A DNA stretch of 49,218 bases from Desulfofustis sp. (GTDB lineage: Bacteria > Desulfobacterota > Desulfobulbia > Desulfobulbales > Desulfocapsaceae), in NCBI GenBank assembly GCA_013042475.1, contig JABDQA010000057.1:1-49218 (forward strand). Direction: 5' to 3'. A program made the position numbers and the translations under genes. The notes under the pieces were generated by a model. The model saw only the letters and a program-made list of their open reading frames with translations, had not been told where the DNA came from and searched no databases. This document shows positions 19,901 to 27,527 of this stretch, piece by piece. Every line of letters starts with the position of its first letter. Within the stretch, counting starts at the first letter, position 1.

Positions 19901-20151
19901 GCGCCACTATCGAGATCGAGCTCAAGGAGTTGACAGACATGCTCGATGAACTGCATGGGCAGCAGGTATTTGCTGTTACCCCAGACACCAAACCGGTCTG
20001 CCAGAAACTGACTGAGCATCCGCTCCATCTCCCGGCTCTGAACCAGGAAGATCGCTTTGGTGAAGAGATCCTGACCACCGGTTTCGCTGATCACCGCAGC
20101 CAGCTGCTCGGCAAGTACTTCAGTTCGGTTTGAGGTATAAAGAGCAAACAT
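16972..20151 (-). CDS. recC: Exodeoxyribonuclease V subunit gamma (RecC)
   Basis: The inactivated helicase-like subunit of RecBCD that, in known enzymes, scans for Chi. I place the start at the ATG at 20151, giving MFALYTSNRTEVLAEQL, which aligns with the E. coli N-terminus (MFTLYHSN). An upstream in-frame TTG at 20175 has no ribosome-binding site. The 1059 residues are somewhat shorter than the 1122 of E. coli. Recognisable family stretches include LVQSREMERMLSQFLADRFG near the N-terminus, FVFGLHTLPPQFL, IVVMAPDIQLYADLIP and PFKVICLLGLNDREFPKQD. It heads the recCBD operon; the recB ATG follows after one base. Confidence 0.92.
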   Translation of the reverse strand: MFALYTSNRTEVLAEQLAAVISETGGQDLFTKAIFLVQSREMERMLSQFLADRFGVWGNSKYLLPMQFIEHVCQLLELDLDSGAFDRSILTWRLELLLRDLGDRALLPLRAYLSGPHTDLKRYQFAKQLAHLFDQYQIMRPELIRAWDAGHRVTLNSSEEWQLCLWKKLREGSSIIHRGELIGSLITHLEKRQHSVPAQLQRLFVFGLHTLPPQFLKILTGLATSAAVHFFLLAPCSAYWGDMESRRLKIARESDDGMWPDSNSFHPLLVGLGRQGADFQDMLLEQVEEMIEGPDLFVNHDEKTVMPVLHRLQNGLLNGNVVESDSAASCPEDDDSVVVVSCHSRMRETAVLKDHILKWLTDNPDLGLHDIVVMAPDIQLYADLIPALFKDLPHDISDCRKRRDNRYVEIFLQFLELFRGRFTSTEIFSLLDQPEVGDTFAIGPADLETIKSWLRDVGIRWGLSGEQRYQDGLAQFEAGTWDFGLERMLFGLATGSKDPVGSLIPHGELEGGDAELLGRFCEFIEVIELSRRDVSKIQNLRSWSSVLHDMARLLFGPTDTADYLALEEMLAGLADPAATYHDKALEFEVIRTWFEFEADAATSVDFLRGRLTFCSMLPMRSIPFKVICLLGLNDREFPKQDRFLPFNLLTEHYEKGDRSQRADDRYQFLEAIMAARGRLYISYLGQSSRTNAKIPPSPVVTELLEAIAQQGGSIKVCHHPLQPFDGSYFSSESELFSHHRYYCTTAKSFLTSTAEVAGPWFQDTIDPPIDIHLRFADLLDFAANPQRYFVRRILQMTLRTEVELLEDSEPFALDPLERYLVSQELVEVLLDDRDTDIFLEELQQRQLWPLGFPGRQQFQEFCGELEDFAVRVAEENLGTRLENLEFDTEVGSDRLSGIIDSRFEKGQLIYRYGNLRGRDLLRGWLHHLALGKAGVRNGPTKIVLKNATISIASDSGASHNLEEIIELFRAGCRQPSKFFAEAAFVYCQQLIANRSRGRTDPLAKAIKALDHQIDNGYVEELSILFAEPRAIELLDKQFEEICHDFLLPVVEQVEIDTNV

Positions 20152-20356
20152 GGGCTGCTTTCTCTTTTCAGCCAATATGGAGGTGAGTGGAACGGCCGTT
20201 CAGGATTTACCGGACTGACAATAACACAGGCGATTGACAACAACAATGGTGGCCTTTACTATGCACAAGCGCTGAAGATGACAGTGGTGTTAGCTCATAC
20301 AATATGATCCGTGCTGCGACGAAATCCAATTGCTGTTGAAGAAGTGGTTACAATTC

Positions 20357-20650
20357 TTAAGAAAAGGTAACGCCACCGTATTCCCAAATGGCGAGAATAA
20401 GGCCGGCCATGATACCGATGGCGAAGAACAACCGAAGCCTGCGGTCCCAGGGCAGTTTTGAACCATCGCCCATGTATTGCAGCACCGAGACGATCAGATA
20501 GGTAAAACCAGCCACGAAGGGTGCCGTCTGCAGAATCTGCCAGCCGGTGGCCTGAAGCGAAGTTGACAGATCAGAACCGATGCGCAGATTGAAAAGAAAA
20601 TAAAGAAGTGCAGAGACCGTAAAACGAATTTTCTCCTTGATATCTTGCAT
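20357..20650 (-). CDS. Small membrane protein of unknown function
   Basis: The 97 residues contain about three hydrophobic segments (near 9-23, 39-59 and 73-90) separated by short charged stretches, consistent with a small inner-membrane protein. I do not recognise the family. Its ATG is immediately adjacent, back to back, to the ATG of the divergent gene at 20651: the bases CATATG at 20648-20653 hold both start codons. No ribosome-binding site is evident upstream of the ATG. It lies between recC and an unknown gene, on the recC strand. Confidence 0.65.
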   Translation of the reverse strand: MQDIKEKIRFTVSALLYFLFNLRIGSDLSTSLQATGWQILQTAPFVAGFTYLIVSVLQYMGDGSKLPWDRRLRLFFAIGIMAGLILAIWEYGGVTFS

Positions 20651-21763
20651 ATGAAGCCACTATACCCGAGCCTTTTGTTTCCCGATACCGATATTTTTGG
20701 CTACCGCCAACTTCCACTCCTGCTGTTTGGTTGTCCGCTAAATTATCTTCAACTGGTGGAACCTTCCCCCGACGATGATACCTCTGTTGATAACACAGTC
20801 ATTGTCGACAGCGGTCTATGCAATCCGCACATACCAGCCCCCCTCTATGCTGACCGGGCAAAATTTACCAGGCTCATACACGATATCAGGGAACGAAAAG
20901 ACGACTATGCTGCCCAGCTCTCAGCCCTGACCATGGCTGCCATGTCTGAGAAAAAAGAAAAAAGTGGAGGCGAGGAACGCCACCAGATCATCTCCTCGCT
21001 TCTTGGCAACAAGCTGACTGCTGGTTCAGCGGACGGAGATGAGCAGCTCGACCTCTGGCAGGCCCGGTTGGTACTTGCCATCGCCGAAATATTGAAGAAA
21101 GAAAAAGAGGATCTGCTGCAGGAGATGCAACTGCTCGACGCCCAGGAAATCGAGATGCTCCGCTCACTACAGGGCGAGACGGGAACAGAGGACGAGGACC
21201 CGTTTGCCGAACTGCAAAGAATAAAAGCAGGTTTGGATGACGCCCACCCCCGGGAAGTGAAAATCCGTTTCCAATCATGGCTGCGGCTTATGAAGCGGGC
21301 GCCGCTCCCCGATACCAAACTCTGGTTGGCCTCATCGCCAGAGGCGGCAGACGAGCTTTTCTACGAATTTGAAAAGTCCAACAACGGGGCGCCATTGCCG
21401 ATCCTGGAACTCACGATTCCAGACCGCATCGAAGCTGGGCCTATCTATGTGGTCTCCAGAGTGAACAGTTTTCTCGAAGACAGCGCGAACCTCAGAGTAA
21501 AAATAATCTCCGAGCTAGAAGCGTTGATCAGCAGCGCTGGTCTGTCATCCGATTCTGCCGACAACCTGCTGCCATCAGGCAGTGAGCATTCAAGCCTTTG
21601 GGCGGAGATGATCGAAGACCACTTTCCGTCAGGATCACATGGTTCGGCAACCCTGCTTTTCTACCTGCTCCCCAATTGCGCCATTGCCACATTACTCGGA
21701 CTCGAGCATGATAAACTCAAAGATCAGCACCCCCATGGCTTGGTCGCGGTGCTAAAAAGATAG
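20651..21763 (+). CDS. Conserved-looking protein of unknown function
   Basis: A 370-residue soluble protein with no signal peptide. The start at 20651 (MKPLYPSLLFPDTDIFGYRQ) is chosen over a TTG two codons earlier. The middle (about 95-200) is rich in Glu, Lys, Leu and Gln and probably helical or coiled, and includes LARLVLAI-like helices and a strongly acidic patch (ETGTEDEDPFAELQ). I recognise no domain and propose no function. The coding character is good: long frame and typical codon use. No clear ribosome-binding site precedes the ATG, which adjoins the start codon of the divergent small membrane protein. It converges on the ferritin gene with 35 nt between. Confidence 0.75.
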   Translation: MKPLYPSLLFPDTDIFGYRQLPLLLFGCPLNYLQLVEPSPDDDTSVDNTVIVDSGLCNPHIPAPLYADRAKFTRLIHDIRERKDDYAAQLSALTMAAMSEKKEKSGGEERHQIISSLLGNKLTAGSADGDEQLDLWQARLVLAIAEILKKEKEDLLQEMQLLDAQEIEMLRSLQGETGTEDEDPFAELQRIKAGLDDAHPREVKIRFQSWLRLMKRAPLPDTKLWLASSPEAADELFYEFEKSNNGAPLPILELTIPDRIEAGPIYVVSRVNSFLEDSANLRVKIISELEALISSAGLSSDSADNLLPSGSEHSSLWAEMIEDHFPSGSHGSATLLFYLLPNCAIATLLGLEHDKLKDQHPHGLVAVLKR

Positions 21764-21798
21764 GGATTGCACTTTATTCTTTTTGATCCCAGTGATGA

Positions 21799-22335
21799 TC
21801 ATGCCTCCTCCAATTCCACCCCTTTACTGAAATCAACTGGGACGTTCGCGGCTCGACCCGCCAGTTCCCTGTCCATCATCAGCATTGCATGAGCATCATC
21901 GCCAATCATCTTTAATTGGGCAATCATGTCGCCGGCGGTGTCCTCCTCCTCGACCTGCTCGGTGACAAACCACTCCAGAAAGATTTTAGTTGCATGATCC
22001 CGATGTTCGATGGCCAGATCCATCAAATCGTTGATAGATTGAGTCACCACCTGCTCATGGGCAAGCGTTTTCTCGAATGCATCGAGTGGTGAAGCAAAAC
22101 TTGCGGGCGGTGCCTCGACGGTCTTGAGAACAACCGACTCACCCTGGCTCTGGACATATTCGTAGAGCTTCATTGCGTGATACATCTCTTCATGATACTG
22201 GACCATGAACCAATTGGAAAAGCCTTTTAAAACTAGCTCGTTGGTATATCCGGACATGGACATGTAGAGAAAGGCGGAATAGATTTCCTTGTTGATCTGA
22301 TCATTCAGGGCATCAGTGATTTCTTTTTTCAGCAT
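21799..22335 (-). CDS. ftnA: Non-haem ferritin
   Basis: Iron-storage ferritin of 178 residues, a four-helix bundle expected to form a 24-subunit shell. Ferroxidase ligands are visible: E17 (INKEIYSA), E50 and H53 (YHEEMYHAMK), E94 (LAHEQVVTQSIN) and the EWFVTEQVEEE helix (121-131). The frame is open 18 codons further upstream, but the ATG at 22335 has a perfect AAGGAG site and gives the family N-terminus MLKKEITDALNDQINKE. It is monocistronic as far as can be seen. Confidence 0.95.
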   Translation of the reverse strand: MLKKEITDALNDQINKEIYSAFLYMSMSGYTNELVLKGFSNWFMVQYHEEMYHAMKLYEYVQSQGESVVLKTVEAPPASFASPLDAFEKTLAHEQVVTQSINDLMDLAIEHRDHATKIFLEWFVTEQVEEEDTAGDMIAQLKMIGDDAHAMLMMDRELAGRAANVPVDFSKGVELEEA

Positions 22336-22623
22336 AACAGTCTCCTTTTGGGATAGATGACAGTATTTGTGCGTGAGGAAATAACACATTGCCCCACGAC
22401 ATTCAGATTATGTTGGAAGGTGTTGAAAGACCAGAACAAACTCTAGGAAGGGCTGGTGAAAAGTCAAGCTGCAATTGAGCTAATATGGCCTCATACGGTG
22501 CAGTTTCAGAGCGGCTCCAGCCTACCGATTCACCAGCGGTCAGGATCCTTATTGCAGGCAAAATACGCAGGTGCCCGCCAAGGCTTTATTTGAGAGTTTG
22601 CCAGGTATCGATATGAAGCCGAT

Positions 22624-23112
22624 TCAGTCTTCCCAATTACAGCAGGTATATGGATTGATGGTCGTCACCGGGCAAATGGCTGAGCGGACGACCTTGTCGG
22701 CAACGCTGCCAAACATGATCTTCTCAAGCCCTTTGTAGCCGTGCGTGCCCATAATGATCATATCGGCCTTGATTTCAGTGGCATAATCAACAATCTGCTC
22801 GGCCACGTCGCCCATCAGCACTTTGTGGGTTATTTCCTCAACCTTGAATTGAGAAGTAACCTCACTCATTTCCTCTAGAAATAATTCCATCCGCTCTTCG
22901 GCGCCAATCATCAGCTCTTCTTCTAGATTTGGCACGTGCATCTGAGGGACAAAAAATCCTGAGTAATCCTCAAAATTCTGAACTACAAAAACGAGATGAA
23001 GCGAGGCTCCGTATTTGCTGGCCATGAATATGGACGAGTCGGCTATGAGGCGGGAATTATCGGAAAAGTCAATCGGTGTGACGACGCGTCTGACTGCTCG
23101 AATCTGTTTCAT
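22624..23112 (-). CDS. Universal stress protein, UspA family
   Basis: A 162-residue UspA-fold protein. The C-terminal ATP-binding signature is intact: GTHGYKG at 122-128 followed by GSVADKVVRSAICPV. The start at 23112 (MKQIRAVRRVVTPIDFS) has GGAGGT five bases upstream. The GTG at 23124 lies within that ribosome-binding region and is rejected. Compared with minimal Usp proteins there is an insertion at about residues 47-70, rich in aromatic and acidic residues. It stands alone between ferritin and the acyl-CoA synthetase gene. Its specific stress role cannot be inferred. Confidence 0.93.
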   Translation of the reverse strand: MKQIRAVRRVVTPIDFSDNSRLIADSSIFMASKYGASLHLVFVVQNFEDYSGFFVPQMHVPNLEEELMIGAEERMELFLEEMSEVTSQFKVEEITHKVLMGDVAEQIVDYATEIKADMIIMGTHGYKGLEKIMFGSVADKVVRSAICPVTTINPYTCCNWED

Positions 23113-23240
23113 GTTCACCTCCACATGTTGTTAGCTTGGCTGCGACATCAAACAAGCTGCCTTTATTACTAATTTTCTCATATCACTAAGATGCTTGCAA
23201 GGCGATTTGCTTCACCCCGTGACCAGCGGTAGGTCCATTC

Positions 23241-25163
23241 TCACTGGAATAGTTGGTTAATTCTCTGGTGGTAATTGCGCTCGATTATATGACGCTTTTT
23301 CTTCAGAGTGTTGGTCAACTCCTCTCCGCTTTTCAAGCCTTTCTCGAGAAATGTGATACCCATCAACTTCTCATGGGCCTTGAACCCTCTTTTGGGTTTG
23401 AGACGCAAATTTATTTCTTTTCGAATCTGTTCGAGTATCCTGTTGTCACTGAGCAGTTCCTCGGTCTCTTTACGAAGATTAGCAAAGGTTTTCTCTGCCC
23501 AGCCTTTGAACTCCTCGTGATTGGGCACCAGCAGGGCTGCCAGACCTTTCCTGTCCTGACCGACCAGAACTGCGTCTTCGATAAACGGAAACATGGTAAT
23601 GGTACTTTCAATTCTGGTGGGATCAACGTTTTCACCACTGGCAAGTACGATAATGTCTTTTGCCCGGCCGGTGATCACCAACTCGCCGCTGACCGTCAAT
23701 TTGCCAAGATCCCCTGTCTTCAGGTACCCGTCCGAGGTGAATGAGCGACTGGTTTCGACCTCGTTGTTGTCGTAACCGATGGTCACTTGGGGCCCTCGCA
23801 CCTCAATTAATCCCTCTTCACCCGCAGAAAGCTCCTTGCCAGTTTCTGACACAATGCGCAGCTCGGTATGGATTGCCGGTTTGCCGAGAGTACCGTAGAT
23901 CTCGCAGTCCAGTCCACGCCCGGCTATCGCCGGTGAACATTCGGTCATGCCGTAGGCGTTGACAATGCGGATGCCAACTGCATCGATCCAGTCTTCGAGA
24001 AAATCTGAGAGGCTTCCTCCACCGCTCACCGCCAGCCGCAGCCTGCCCCCAAACCTTTCCTGCACCAATTTGAATTTTTTCTGGGCAAAAAAATAAAAAG
24101 GTCCAAGCAGCAGGCGGACAATCGCCGCCCAGATCTTTCTCATCATCCGGTTGGGTGATGAAACAGGCTGATACTCGGGCAGTTGATTATTGAGTATTCT
24201 TAGGTTTCGGCGATACTTTGCCGATATTCGAACGAGAACATTGAATATCGAGGAGGCTACCGCGCCTTTTTTTCTCAGGGCCGTCAACACTCTGTTGTGG
24301 AGCGACTCCCATATACGGGGAACGGTGGCCACGACGGTTGGACGATAGGTGACCAAATCCTGGGCGAATGTTTTGATCGATGAATAGACCAGGCAGCACC
24401 CTCCGGCCAGGGCCACGTATTCGGCTGTGCGTTCAAAAATGTGCCAGGTAGGCAGCACCGACAGCCATCGGTCCTCCCTGGTAAGCTCAATGATGGATGG
24501 AATACAGCGGACATTGTGCATGACATTGGAATGGATGAGCATAACCCCTTTGGGCATGCCGGTGGTACCGGATGTGTACATCACGGTGAGCAGATCGTCA
24601 GGCTTGATCTCAAGACCCCGCTCAACAAACTGTTCGACATCTTTGTCGCTGTAGGTTCTGTCTTTTAATAAATCCTGGTAGCTGTATGTTTTACTGAACA
24701 TCGAATGAAGTGCCGGTCCCGTCATGATGAAGATGTTCTTCAGGCCCCCCATCTTCTTCAGATTAGGTCGATGGTGCTCGAACAGTATTTCCGTCTCCAC
24801 AACCAGATGGGTACATTTGCTGTTATCCATAATAAACAGCAGTTCCTGGGCCGGGGTATCACTGCCCCTCGGCACACTAACGGCGCCAAGAGACATGATT
24901 GCCATGTCGGTGACAATCCAGCTGTAGCGGTTGTCGGACAGGAACATGACCCTGTCTGCTTTGCCAACGCCTTTCCGGCTGAAAGCACGGGCCAGAAGTA
25001 GCACGTCTTCGAACAGTTTATGGTAGGTGACTTCTATTTCCTGTTCTCCGGCGCGATAGATATAAGCGCATCGGTCACCGTGGACAGCGCAGCTGTGGCA
25101 GAACATTTCGAACAGGTTTTGAGGATCCCCGATGGCAGGGATCGCCAGGGCAGTAAGGCTCAT
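23241..25163 (-). CDS. Long-chain acyl-CoA synthetase (AMP-forming)
   Basis: A 640-residue member of the ANL superfamily that activates a fatty acid to its acyl-CoA through an acyl-adenylate. The P-loop YTSGTTGMPKG is at 196-206, the acyl-adenylate motif NAYGMTECSPAIAGR sits near the middle, and the TSDGYLKTGDLGKL and ITGRAKDIIVLASGENV stretches mark the hinge and C-terminal domain. Length and the broad central insertion fit the long-chain FadD/ACSL-like branch. The ATG overlaps the stop of the upstream menG by four bases (ATGA at 25160-25163), so the two are translationally coupled. Fatty-acid chain length cannot be read from the sequence. Confidence 0.92.
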   Translation of the reverse strand: MSLTALAIPAIGDPQNLFEMFCHSCAVHGDRCAYIYRAGEQEIEVTYHKLFEDVLLLARAFSRKGVGKADRVMFLSDNRYSWIVTDMAIMSLGAVSVPRGSDTPAQELLFIMDNSKCTHLVVETEILFEHHRPNLKKMGGLKNIFIMTGPALHSMFSKTYSYQDLLKDRTYSDKDVEQFVERGLEIKPDDLLTVMYTSGTTGMPKGVMLIHSNVMHNVRCIPSIIELTREDRWLSVLPTWHIFERTAEYVALAGGCCLVYSSIKTFAQDLVTYRPTVVATVPRIWESLHNRVLTALRKKGAVASSIFNVLVRISAKYRRNLRILNNQLPEYQPVSSPNRMMRKIWAAIVRLLLGPFYFFAQKKFKLVQERFGGRLRLAVSGGGSLSDFLEDWIDAVGIRIVNAYGMTECSPAIAGRGLDCEIYGTLGKPAIHTELRIVSETGKELSAGEEGLIEVRGPQVTIGYDNNEVETSRSFTSDGYLKTGDLGKLTVSGELVITGRAKDIIVLASGENVDPTRIESTITMFPFIEDAVLVGQDRKGLAALLVPNHEEFKGWAEKTFANLRKETEELLSDNRILEQIRKEINLRLKPKRGFKAHEKLMGITFLEKGLKSGEELTNTLKKKRHIIERNYHQRINQLFQ

Positions 25164-25843
25164 TTTGTTCCCCAGTGCACGGCTATGGTGCCGAACATGA
25201 ATTTTTTATACGCAACCTGGCTGAACCCAGCCTCTTCGAAGAGACGGGCCAGAGTATCGGCATCGTGAAACTCCATTGTTGAACCGGTGAGATAGGCATA
25301 AGCCGATCGATCCCGGGCAATGAGTCTGCCCAGCAGTGGAATAACAACTGCTAAATAAACCCGGATAAGCGGGTAGAGCAGATTTCTCGCAGGCGGGGTG
25401 GTGTCAAGACAAATCACCCGGCCCCCCTCTGACAATACCCGGTGGACCTCCTTTAAAACCATAAGCGAATCATCGACATTACGCAGCAGGTAACCGAAAC
25501 TGACCGCCCGAAAGACCCCATCGCGATACGGCAAGTGATTGGCGTCGCAAGCCTGAAATCGTATGGAGGCAGCCGACAGATCCTGTTGAGCCCGGATCAG
25601 CATGTTGCGGGAAAAATCCGCACCGACAATCCTGGCCTCGGGGTTGCTTCTTCTGAACTGGGCCGCAATCTCACCGGTGCCGCAGGCCAAATCAAGCGCC
25701 CAGCCATCGACAATCTCTCCGCCGCGGTCAACCACGAAGTCCTTCCATCGCCGATCCTGACCGAAGGTCATCACCCTGTTCATCAAATCATAACGATCGG
25801 CTATGGCGTCGAACATCTTTTCAACACCGGGCCCTTTGCTCAA
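25160..25843 (-). CDS. menG: Demethylmenaquinone (ubiquinone/menaquinone) C-methyltransferase
   Basis: An S-adenosylmethionine-dependent methyltransferase of 227 residues that makes the last C-methylation of menaquinone. Family signatures are YDLMNRVMTFGQDRRWK near the N-terminus, the SAM motif DLACGTGEIA (51-60), SFGYLLRNVDD and YLTGSTMEFHDADTLARLF near the C-terminus. The start is TTG at 25843, supported by a GAGGT site upstream. Menaquinone is the quinone expected for an anaerobe of this kind, and would be the acceptor for the complex I encoded later in the window. It lies 53 nt after asnS with no terminator visible, so it may share its transcript. Confidence 0.92.
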   Translation of the reverse strand: MSKGPGVEKMFDAIADRYDLMNRVMTFGQDRRWKDFVVDRGGEIVDGWALDLACGTGEIAAQFRRSNPEARIVGADFSRNMLIRAQQDLSAASIRFQACDANHLPYRDGVFRAVSFGYLLRNVDDSLMVLKEVHRVLSEGGRVICLDTTPPARNLLYPLIRVYLAVVIPLLGRLIARDRSAYAYLTGSTMEFHDADTLARLFEEAGFSQVAYKKFMFGTIAVHWGTK

Positions 25844-25896
25844 ATAGTTACCTCACTGGTTACTTGCTGACCTCAATGATATGGTGATCAAGTCAC

Positions 25897-27279
25897 TCAG
25901 CACGGGGCGAAACCCGGGGTCCGCGGGAATGGGATGGTCTCCCGAATATTGTGCATGCCGGTGATGAACTGTATCAGACGCTCAAATCCGAGTCCGAACC
26001 CTGAATGGGGCGTCGTGCCATACCTGCGGAGATCGAGATACCACTGATATTCATATTCGTCGATACCGATCTCCTGCATTCGACCGAGCAGCACGTCGTA
26101 GCGCTCTTCCCTCTGACTGCCGCCGACGATTTCACCAATTCCTGGCACCAGTATATCCATGGCCGCGACGGTGGTGGGATCGTCATTGACTCGCATGTAA
26201 AAAGGTTTGATCGAGGCCGGGTAATCGGTGACGATGAGAGGCAGTCGGTAGGCCTCTTCGGTAAGGTAACGTTCATGTTCCGACTGGAGGTCCACTCCCC
26301 AGCTCACCGGAAACTCAAAGTCGCGGCCCGATTTAAGCAGCTCATCCACGGCTTCTGTATAGGTTATTCTGACAAAGTCATTGTCAACCACATGGTGCAG
26401 CTTGGCCAGCAGCCCTTTTTCGATAAATTTATCGAACAACGCCATATCTTCCCCGCAGTGAGCCACGACGTCGCTGAGAAGGTATTTAAGCATTTCTTCG
26501 GCCAGATCCATATTGCAGGAGAGATCGCAGAATGCCATCTCCGGCTCCAACATCCAAAATTCCGCCAGGTGTCTGCTGGTGTGTGAGTTCTCGGCCCTGA
26601 AGGTCGGGCCGAAGGTATACACCGAGCCCAGCGCCTGGGCAAACACTTCGGCCTGCAATTGACCGCTGACCGTCAAACCGGCCTTGCTGCCGAAAAAACT
26701 TTCTGACTCACCGGTTCGTCGCGCAGTGTCCTTTAGCTCCTGCTCGGTGACCACCTGGAACATCTCACCGGCCCCTTCACAATCGCTGGTGGTGATCACC
26801 GGTGTATGGATCTGGTGGAATCCCTTTTGGTGGAAAAATTCATGTATGGCAAAACTGATCCTCGATCGCACCCTCGCGACCCCGCCCAGAGCGTTGGTTC
26901 GTGGCCTAAGGTGGGAAATTTCTCGCAGAAATTCAAAAGAGTGGCGCTTTTTCTGCAATGGGTAATGCTCGGGATCGGCCCACCCTACCACTTCGATCGA
27001 GTCAGCCACAATCTCTACCCGCTGCCCCTTTGCCGGCGATTCCTGCAATTCACCTTTGATCACCAAACTGCACCCGGTAGTAAGCTTTTTTATTTCAGTT
27101 TCGTAGTTGGCCAGCTGCTTGTCGGCGATCACCTGAATATTGGCCAGGCAGGAACCATCGTTTACCTCGAGAAAAGAAAATCCGGAACTGTCTCTTCTGG
27201 TCCTGAGCCAGCCTGCAATCGTGACACTGGTTCCAACTGCAGTATCTTTCAACAGCGTTCTGATATGGTCTGATTTCAT
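25897..27279 (-). CDS. asnS: Asparaginyl-tRNA synthetase
   Basis: A class IIb aminoacyl-tRNA synthetase of 460 residues (466 in E. coli). The N-terminal OB-fold anticodon-binding domain (about 1-110) contains TIAGWLRTRRDSSGFSFLEV. The catalytic domain has motif 2 around GPTFRAENSHTSRHLAEFWM and motif 3 near the C-terminus (GLGFERLIQFITGM). The C-terminus TIPFPRTPGFAP is typical of AsnRS and separates it from AspRS and LysRS. Upstream lies an AT-rich stretch with a 21-nt tandem duplication and one copy of the interspersed hairpin element described below; its promoter probably lies there. The ribosome-binding site is weak. Confidence 0.95.
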   Translation of the reverse strand: MKSDHIRTLLKDTAVGTSVTIAGWLRTRRDSSGFSFLEVNDGSCLANIQVIADKQLANYETEIKKLTTGCSLVIKGELQESPAKGQRVEIVADSIEVVGWADPEHYPLQKKRHSFEFLREISHLRPRTNALGGVARVRSRISFAIHEFFHQKGFHQIHTPVITTSDCEGAGEMFQVVTEQELKDTARRTGESESFFGSKAGLTVSGQLQAEVFAQALGSVYTFGPTFRAENSHTSRHLAEFWMLEPEMAFCDLSCNMDLAEEMLKYLLSDVVAHCGEDMALFDKFIEKGLLAKLHHVVDNDFVRITYTEAVDELLKSGRDFEFPVSWGVDLQSEHERYLTEEAYRLPLIVTDYPASIKPFYMRVNDDPTTVAAMDILVPGIGEIVGGSQREERYDVLLGRMQEIGIDEYEYQWYLDLRRYGTTPHSGFGLGFERLIQFITGMHNIRETIPFPRTPGFAPC

Positions 27280-27347
27280 AAAGTTCCGCTTTTTCTGTGG
27301 ATATTATTTTCGCTTTTCGCGGGTAACGCGATGATCACCGGATACAG

Positions 27348-27389
27348 CTTTTTAAATTTATGAATTTGCTTTTTGAATTTATGAATTTT
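27348..27389. repeat. 21-nt tandem duplication upstream of asnS
   Basis: Two adjacent 21-nt AT-rich units (27348-27368 and 27369-27389), each of the form CTTTTTRAATTTATGAATTK, differ at two positions. They lie about 70 nt upstream of the asnS start on the opposite strand and run into the left end of hairpin element copy 1. They may overlap the asnS promoter. Confidence 0.7.
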
Positions 27390-27527
27390 TTGCAGAATTA
27401 GGATTTTCGTTCAAGATCAAGGCATGGAGGCGATTTGACCCGGAGGCGTATATTAGAATACGTCGAGGATTCAAATCGCCTCCATAACGCAGAGATTGGA
27501 CGAAAAGACAATTCTTTTTATTATTCA
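27382..27527 (+). repeat. Interspersed hairpin element, copy 1
   Basis: A long imperfect palindrome. The outer arms are 27395-27418 and 27492-27514 (GAATT...TTTTCGTTCAA against TTGGACGAAAAG...AATTC), with weaker pairing out to 27382 and 27527. The inner arms, 27424-27438 (starting ATGGAGGCG) and 27471-27485, pair perfectly over 15 bp. The apex is GGCGTAT (27445-27451) with ATACGTC (27458-27464). The arm sequences differ from copies 2 and 3 but remain complementary. It lies between the end of the ttcA-like gene, whose stop codon it touches, and the start of asnS. Confidence 0.85.

Noticed and set aside
20152-20175. TTG start for recC eight codons upstream
   Set aside because: No ribosome-binding site is present there, and the ATG at 20151 gives the known RecC N-terminus.
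21755-21800. GGGAT/ATCCC pair with T-rich loop between convergent genes as a bidirectional terminator
   Set aside because: The stem is only 5 bp with an 18-nt loop, and the T-run is in the loop rather than after the stem.
26005-26586. Plus-strand open frame of 193 codons
   Set aside because: It lies fully inside asnS on the opposite strand and shows no domain.
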